Assembly: GCA_034620365.1 (NCBI GenBank)
Contig: JAQGEQ010000177.1
Coordinates: 62,001-126,000, forward strand
Reading direction: 5' to 3'
Origin: Pegea sp. RAD2-039
Lineage: Eukaryota > Chordata > Thaliacea > Salpida > Salpidae
DNA length: 64,000 nucleotides
Shown here: one piece after another, positions 57,501 to 64,000 of the stretch
Layout of the letters: each line of letters begins with the position of its first letter
Numbering within the stretch: the first letter of the stretch is position 1
Made by a program: the position numbers and the translations under genes
Notes under the pieces: generated by a model
What the model was told of the DNA's origin: nothing
What the model saw: the letters and a program-made list of their open reading frames with translations, nothing else
Databases searched by the model: none

Positions 57501-59248
57501 AAATAAATTTAAGTTGGATATATTTTCTAAAAGAAACTTTTGATGTAGTCAACAAATTAGACAAAATTTCCCTTAAAATTTATCTATTTTAAGAATTCAG
57601 CTATTTATTTTAAAGTTCATTTACCAAAGTGAAGTTATTCTGGCAAAATGTATAAATGTGTTCTTTTAAATGTATTCGAAAGATAACTAATGTGATACAA
57701 AGTTATTGATAAAAGTTATTTTATCTTACAATTTTCAAAGCTAAATTATTGATTTCAATGAAAATTGTTTTTCTATTTATTCGTTATATTTCCTAACTCT
57801 AACTTTTGATTGAAAATTTTCTCCTAATTAAACTACTTAAGAAAAGTTCGAAATATAAAAGTATATGTTGAATAAACGAAGCAAACTAAAACAGTCAGAG
57901 TTTTAATTTTGAGGAATAAATTAATTTAATATAAATTTTATGTAGATAAAATAATAGTTTTCCCAAGTTAGCGAATTTATTGTTTTTTAATAGTTATTTC
58001 TTTCAATTTCAATACTTAAAGTTATTTACTACTGTTTGAAATTGACAAAAATTCAAAAAGTAAAGGCAAACAACATTTGTTTTTAACTTATTAAAGTATG
58101 TGATTAATAGACTAAATTATTTATAATTACTTAAACTCTTATCATTTAATAATTTTACAAACATAGTCATGAAAATTGCTTTTGTTTTACATTATGTGAT
58201 GAAATAGGATTTCTTACAAGTATATTGTTGTGTGTTCCGCATTATTATTAAATAACTGCTTTAAACGTTTATAGTTTTAATTATGATAGCTTTTTTATAA
58301 ACCTAATGAGTTTAATTAACAAACGATAAGTAAAAAGTAGCTTTAACAGTTTTAGTAGATTAACAAAGATTTGAAATATTTTGAAACCTCATAGTAATCG
58401 TTGCAATCCTTTTCATCCCCATCTTTCACCCAATTTCTTGGAATACAATCATCTGATTGTTTGCAATGAAATTTGTCAGGACGACATCGAAGCTTTAAAT
58501 GTATAGTTGGAGGTTTGCAATAATAATTGCACGATTTCATTTCGTCTTATGCACCTTTTTATGAAAAGTTGAAAATATTTTAAACTATTTGTTAAAATTG
58601 TTTTCTTATAAATAGTATTCCTCTGATAAAAGAAAATATTCAATTAAATGAAATAGTTCCTTTGTTGGTTGATGTTTTATATAACAAAAGTGTTGACAAG
58701 TTGAATCTTAGCTAAATAAACGGTTTATATTTGTTTTGTAAGCTTACTTAAAAAAACTTTGGCATAAAGAACTAAATACTTAAATAAGCTGATAAAGATT
58801 AATTGAAAACAGAAAATTATATTTAAAAACTTTAAAATTAATTAGCATTTATTATAATAAAAATATAAGATAATTTAATCCGATTTATTAAAACTAAATT
58901 GGTCGGAAAAGTGGTTCTTGAAAGCTCTAAAAATAATTTTATAATCAAAAATTTATTTTAAAACAGAAACAGAAAGTTCTATTTAGCCGTTGAACTATTT
59001 GAAATACTATTTTACAGAATTATTTAAAACTCACTCTGTTTGTTTATGGGATCGATAACAAGAAACTTCATCGTTGCTACAATTTAACTTTTCACCACAA
59101 TAGTAGTTAGCTTCACGTCTCACAACACAAATATTGTCTACTTTGGTAAAACTGCTGTCAGAATCGTTCCGAGCACTTTGACATTCGTGAAAGCTATCTT
59201 CAGGTCGACAAGCCTGGTCCCTGGTATGTTTGCTTCGTATAATATAGG
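54501..59248 (-). CDS. LDL-A repeat seven-helix receptor resembling GRL101 / relaxin-type receptors, with one frame break
   Basis: Minus-strand exons seen: 59248-59035 (Cys-rich), about 58545-58388 (LDL-A), 57460-about 56250 and about 56250-54501. The extracellular part has at least seven LDL-A type repeats (for example RCIPRYRVNDDFSDCLDNSDE, DEFQCLDKSRCLPTSYVCDG, KDCSDGSDE). No leucine-rich repeats were seen. Then come seven helices: helix 2 LLCQLAFADLIMGFVLL, helix 3 ending TSVRLYAVIYPF in place of the usual DRY/ERW, helix 6 CWLPIFIMSF, helix 7 with NSAINPIIY (NPxxY). LDL-A arrays joined to a rhodopsin-class 7TM are typical of molluscan GRL101-like receptors. The frame changes by one base at eight A residues (56243-56250). 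Phases between the two 5'-most exons do not match, so an exon is missing from this model. The signal peptide was not found. Confidence 0.8.
56243..56250 (-). other. A8 homopolymer where the receptor frame breaks
   Basis: Upstream coding (LDL-A repeats ending DDECSSDCLDIDS) runs into a stop 3 nt after the T8 run on the coding strand. The 7TM frame is open from the same run. One extra base in the run would join them. This may be an assembly error, a real inactivating change or programmed slippage. Confidence 0.75.
57461..58387. other. Receptor gene intron
   Basis: AT-rich, nothing recognisable. Minus-strand donor GTTTCAA at 58387 and acceptor TTTTAG at 57461-57466 are in phase 0. Confidence 0.5.
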
Positions 59249-62150
59249 CTGTAAATAAATTTTATAAAATAAAAGACTTCTGAAGTTATTTAAAAGTTAT
59301 TCATTTTATCTTATTCTTCTTAATTTAGTAATTTTTCTTTTATGTCTTATTTAAGGATAATGTTGTAGAAGATTTGTTACAAACGTTTTAGTTCAGTTTA
59401 ATTTAAAATAAATTAATAATATTTATATATATTTCATTATTTTATTTGTTATTATATATTTCATTATTTTATTTATTTTATACTCGAAAGTATGTAGAAT
59501 CTTAGAGGTTATGACAAACACTTTATTCCAGTCAAACTATTTTTTTCAAAACATTATTTCTTCTTTTTCAGAAGTACAATCAAAATTTATCATTTAAGCT
59601 AAAAGTTAATATTTTTAAACACAAAAGAATTTTTATTATAGTAAGTTAGTAAAATATGAAACATTTATAGAATAAAAATAAACTCTATTTAACATTTTGA
59701 GATTTAGCAAGATCTAATTTTCAAATATTTTCTATAATAATTTTTCTATTTGACGAATAAAAGATTTTAGCCGAAAACTATTAAATTTTGTTTTGTAAAA
59801 TCTTAAATAGCTTTAATTTGAATAAACGTTTTGCATCAACAAGTAATGACGTAACCAAAATGAAGAGATAGATTGATAATAAATATTTCATCTTTTAATT
59901 TGAATCTCCTTTACATGAAAAGTTCTAAGAAGCAACAAAAACATTTCCAGTATAACTACTGTTATTAGTTGAAAGATGAAAACAACAGTTTAAACATTTT
60001 ATTAAGAAGAAATATCAAAAATCTTATATTTTTAGTTCACAATGATCTTTTAATAACTTTAACTTAATTAAACAATCAGACAACTATTTATTTTATTCAG
60101 AATGTAAGCTAATTCAAATATATATTTAAATAAGAAACTAAATAAGCTTTATAATTTTGTTAGATATAACTATCTATTATAAAATCAGATCCAACAAAAC
60201 TATTTTATAAATTAGGAAATTCTTTAATCCAAAAGTTTACATTTAAATTTAGTTTAAATCAATGATATAACTAAACTGAATAATTTAAAATAAGCTTTCT
60301 TGAATGATTAATAAAACATTCAATTAATGTAAAATTATTATAACAGTATATATACAGTAAAAATATAGTTTAAAAAATGAACTTATTTTTAAGTAACTTG
60401 AAGACTTTTTCTATTTTATTTTTTTAGATTTTAAAACGTCCAAAAAAACTCTTACTATTATAATTTTAAACGATTTTCCTTTTTCCTTAATATTTCAAAC
60501 AGCTCCTCAAAGATAATGAAGCTGCAAAAGTTTTCCAAAAGTAAAAATAAATAGAAGAAGACAAAAAGTGAAGTTGATTGAATATTAGTTTAATTCCCGT
60601 TCATATGTAAAAGAAAATGTTAAAGAATTTGCTAAAGAATAATAATTCTGTTTTTAATATAAAAAAGATTTTATTAAAAGTAGCTGCCTCTATATCCCAT
60701 TTGTAAAAGTTAAATAGTTTTTGAGAAAAACTTATATGGTACACGTAAAACTGAAATGAAATTTACGCTGAAAATTACATTGCTAGGTTTAAAATGTAGA
60801 TTTTAAGATTAATGATCCGTAGTGAAAACTCTTAATTAAGTTTTATAATCTCCATTTACGCAAGAAAAATTTACTTAATTAAAGCAAACAAAACTACAAG
60901 GTATGGTTCTAGTTGAAAAAATGTATTTCTTACAATTCGAAGGTTTTTGTTTTGAAATAAGTTTGAAGATCCTGAAATTATGCTACAAACTACTGAATGT
61001 TAAAAACTAAATTTCTAGTTTTTACTTTAGAAATTTTTAAACAACTTAAAAGTATTTTGCTTTCATTATTTGCTCCTGATTTTTGACAATTTTACTATTT
61101 GTTAAATTTCACAAATATTGTGCTTAAAAATTATAAACTCTTCAAATGAACTTTTTTCCAAACCTAAAAATTATTATTTCCATAAAATATTTAAAATGAT
61201 AGATGAAATAGATTTTCAATCATTTTAGTACTTCCTATAATTTTGTTTAGGTTTTTAATTTTTTGGAATACAACGATAGAAAACGTTTATTGAAATTTCA
61301 CAAAAATCTGCAGTAGGCTGTTTCGAAATTGATAAAAAAATTGTCTGAAAGAAATTATAAATTGTTAAACAATTGTTGACTAGTTAGTTAATTGGATTAA
61401 ATAATGATATTTTGGGATCAACCTTTTTTAAATTTTATTTATTTAATTTTCTAATTGTTGTAGGTTTATTTTTATCAATTCGTTCTTTAATAATTGTGTT
61501 TTGTTTTTTCTATTATGTTAAATTTAATTTTTATATTTTTAACTCTTTTACTAAATGATAAAAGTTTATGTTTCATTTATCTCAATACATACATCAAATA
61601 AAAGTAAGTCTCAAAAATACTTTTCATGTTCACTAAACAAATAAACCAGAAACGATTCTACTTGATAACTTTTTCTTCCTAATTTTTTATTCTTAAATTT
61701 AATGTTAAATTAATTTGTCAACAATAATTTAAAAATAAATGTTGCAAGATTATCGACCACCAATTATAAGATGTTTTTTGCACTCATTAAATGAAAAATA
61801 CATTTTTTATACAATTTTTCGTTTTGTCTTTCTTTTTAATTCTTTCAACTTCAATCTCTTATTTAGTTGATGGCTCAGAGAAACGAATACTGCTATCAAA
61901 GTTATTCATTAAAATTATAAAATAGTTTAAATAAAATGTTCTATAGATTTTTTAATTATAATTTGAGTTTTTAAAGTTTATATGAATAATACAAAATATA
62001 AATACTGTTATTTTTGTCAATATTTTTATTTTCTACTTCAGTTTTACTTCTAATTCTTTTTGTGACTTCTTATGTCAAACATTTTATAATATTGTAAACT
62101 AATTTTAATTCTTTTTAAAAGTTTCATTTTATTAATTTTCTTTTAATTAC
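59249..62150. other. AT-rich region upstream of the receptor
   Basis: No exon is recognised, although the first exon and signal peptide of the receptor may lie here. One 24-nt dispersed repeat copy is at 61753-61776. Confidence 0.4.
61753..61776. repeat. Dispersed repeat block, copy 2
   Basis: It matches 16779-16802 at 22 of 24 positions (TCGACCACCAATTATAAG in the first part). No tRNA-like head is evident beside this copy. Confidence 0.55.
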
Positions 62151-62159
62151 AAGTAAATG

Positions 62160-62340
62160 TTGCATCCACCAGCATCACCTGCAAAACGTATCTACATCAC
62201 ATGATGACATTTCAATCCAGATGGCAATTTGCTTTTTTTACTAAGTTGCCCTATTATCGAAACTAATCTTGCAAAATGCAGACTATGTTGGATTGGTCAT
62301 CTCTCCAAAGAGAGAGAATAACTATTTAGTGAAAGCGGAG
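62160..62340 (+). mobile_element. Eroded LINE fragment (RT C-terminal RLRWxGH motif)
   Basis: One frame reads PIIETNLAKCRLCWIGHLSK, matching the conserved IE...RLRW-GH-R block after the RT domain of many non-LTR elements. An upstream frame (HQHHLQNVSTSHDDISIQM) fits the preceding 'FHQRCLRxILxIxWxD' region with stops. Local GC is raised. Confidence 0.5.
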
Positions 62341-62929
62341 AAGAAAACTTTCTAATTTCAAAAAAATAAGAATTATAAATATGCAAACAATTTGCTAAAT
62401 AAGACGTTTTTAATTTATGACTTTTTGATAAAAATGATTGATTGTTATTAAGTGACAACAAGCATAACGCTATTATTTTTTTAGGGCTAAATATTCAACT
62501 GTTTTATGAAAAGATTTTATTTTATTTAGAAAAATATTATCAATTATTTAAAACAAATTCACACCCTTTGCTGTATATTGTTGTTTCAACTTAAAGTTTA
62601 ATATAGCTTGAAAGTGATTAATTAAGGAAATAATAACTAGGCTGAATTAAGTACTACTTTCCTAAAGTTTTTTCATTTAATAATTTTCCAGCTCCTTATA
62701 AGCTGCAACGTTTGTAGTTTTAAAGTTTTGAAAAAACGATTTTTTTAATCTTTATTACTTTAAACATGTTGAAACCATTAGAATCTGCAGAGAAATGTAA
62801 TTTTTAAAACTTTGAATTATTATTGGATTAAGAAAATCAAATTAAAAAAAAAGGTTTATCTTTACTAGTTGTTATTTAATTTCAATTTAGTTGGCTTATA
62901 AACTTCAATAAACCTGTAAGCAAAAATAT

Positions 62930-63230
62930 CAAAAACCATTCAATACGAAAATTGCAGAATATGCAAAACTATGGCAGAAAAAATCAACTATACCAGAGTT
63001 TTAGATAATTACACGAAGATATTACTTCTAACGCTATAGCAAAGTAGTCAGCTACTTTCACTGGCAGCAGCACTAGTATATATCAAGGAATTCGAGAATA
63101 AATCAAAATACAAAAATCTCAAAATATAAAGCCGAAGAAAGTGGAAGAAGATTACCCAAATACTTGGCGCCTTAAGAAAACATCAACTGAAAAATTCATT
63201 GAAAAATACCAGAAAAAGTTTGAAAAGTTG
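62930..63230 (+). mobile_element. Eroded reverse-transcriptase fragment
   Basis: A frame with stops carries RYSKVVSYFHWQQH, like the 'Y-RH-KV-x-LHW' block of invertebrate RTs. After a shift, EFENKSKYKNLKI and then ITQILGALRK match the 'KYQDL ... VVPVVVGALG' block that ends many such proteins. Several stops and shifts make it inactive. Confidence 0.5.
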
Positions 63231-64000
63231 AAATAGTATTATTGAAAACATCGCACATACAGCATACATTTTTGATGCCTAATTGAGTTCTAAACTTTTC
63301 CAAACCTTCTTTCTAACAATATTGCTAGTTTTAACTGACTAATATCTCTCACAACCTATTCATTACACCCTAACTAAAAACTGTTCGTGGCACGCTCTTT
63401 AACACATTACTTATGCCTGTGAGTTTAGATTACCTGGATGGTGACTGGTAAGTAGGTTTTCTAAGTTTTATAAAACGAATAAGCCGACTAGCAAATTTAA
63501 AATTGCTAACATAAAAATGTATCGAACTTTTTGATACAATTAACATTTTTATACTTTCATTAAAAGATTTATTCTGTAACTATCCGAGTTCATAAAACAC
63601 GTTTTTTAATCAATCTTATTTGCATCAGTTAAATTTTTGTTTAAATTTTTTTAAAGTCTTTCTAAGCTGTGAATTCTGATTAAATTAATTAATTATTGAT
63701 ACATAGTAGAAGACAAAACTAGCTAATTTGATCTAAAACTAACTTTTAATTTCCTGGGTTACTTTAAAAGTGTGTCAGTTTTCTTTTGAGTGACAAAGCT
63801 TGTTTAAAGATAATGTTAACTAAATTCATTTTTTTCAATCTAGAAAAATAAAATTTATAATATATAAAAAAATAAGAAATTTTCAGAAATATCTTCTAAA
63901 ATATAAAAATATTTTCCATCTCTTACTTTTCTTGGATTGTAATAAAACTCCTGACACTCTCTTAAATTACTATATCTACATAAGCTTGCAAATGTAGGTT
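63231..64000. other. Window end, no supported feature
   Basis: AT-rich DNA without a recognisable gene or repeat. Confidence 0.5.

Overview
The window is nuclear DNA from an invertebrate animal. It is very AT-rich, almost every gene is split by GT-AG introns, many introns are only 46-58 nt, and the recognisable proteins are animal ones: an acid-sensing ion channel, NME5, CDK10, TTC14, nucleoporin SEH1, MEIOC, a class II GLUT and a receptor with LDL-A repeats and seven membrane helices. At least six genes have a strong 3' splice acceptor 12-71 nt before the start codon with no obvious partner donor, as expected where mRNAs receive a trans-spliced leader. A true ASIC plus likely trans-splicing fits a tunicate best, but a rotifer or other spiralian is not excluded; the sequence alone does not settle the species.

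Layout. About 585-3165 (+) is an unrecognised modular protein with PPxAG/LFE modules and DPF endocytic-type motifs. NME5 (6688-7556, +) converges on CDK10 (7922-9600, -). TTC14 (9754-11403, -) lies just upstream of CDK10 on the same strand, like an operon. From 12.6 to 14.5 kb is transposon debris: a SINE with a tRNA-Val-like head and an internally deleted LINE. An unrecognised six-exon gene occupies about 15.4-17.9 kb (+). Intronless SEH1 (19765-20742) is followed by the meiotic regulator MEIOC (21201-25009). From 25.1 to 32.7 kb nothing convincing is seen.

The region 32.7-49.3 kb (+) is the most interesting part. Two alternative 5' cassettes, each with its own start, first membrane helix and proximal extracellular domain (32687-37414 and 41513-44837), both end in phase 0 before one shared set of nine ASIC exons (45054-49285). 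This mirrors the a/b variants of vertebrate ASIC1 and ASIC2. The first intron of the upstream cassette is filled by about 48 copies of a 22-bp minisatellite.

A complete fructose/GLUT5-like transporter follows (50113-52930, +). On the minus strand a receptor gene resembling molluscan GRL101 runs from about 59248 to 54501, with one frame break at an A8 run. The last 4.7 kb holds only eroded reverse-transcriptase fragments.

Functionally this is an ordinary set of unlinked housekeeping, ciliary, germline and neuronal/sensory genes. All exon models were built by eye from splice sites and reading frame; no similarity search was run.
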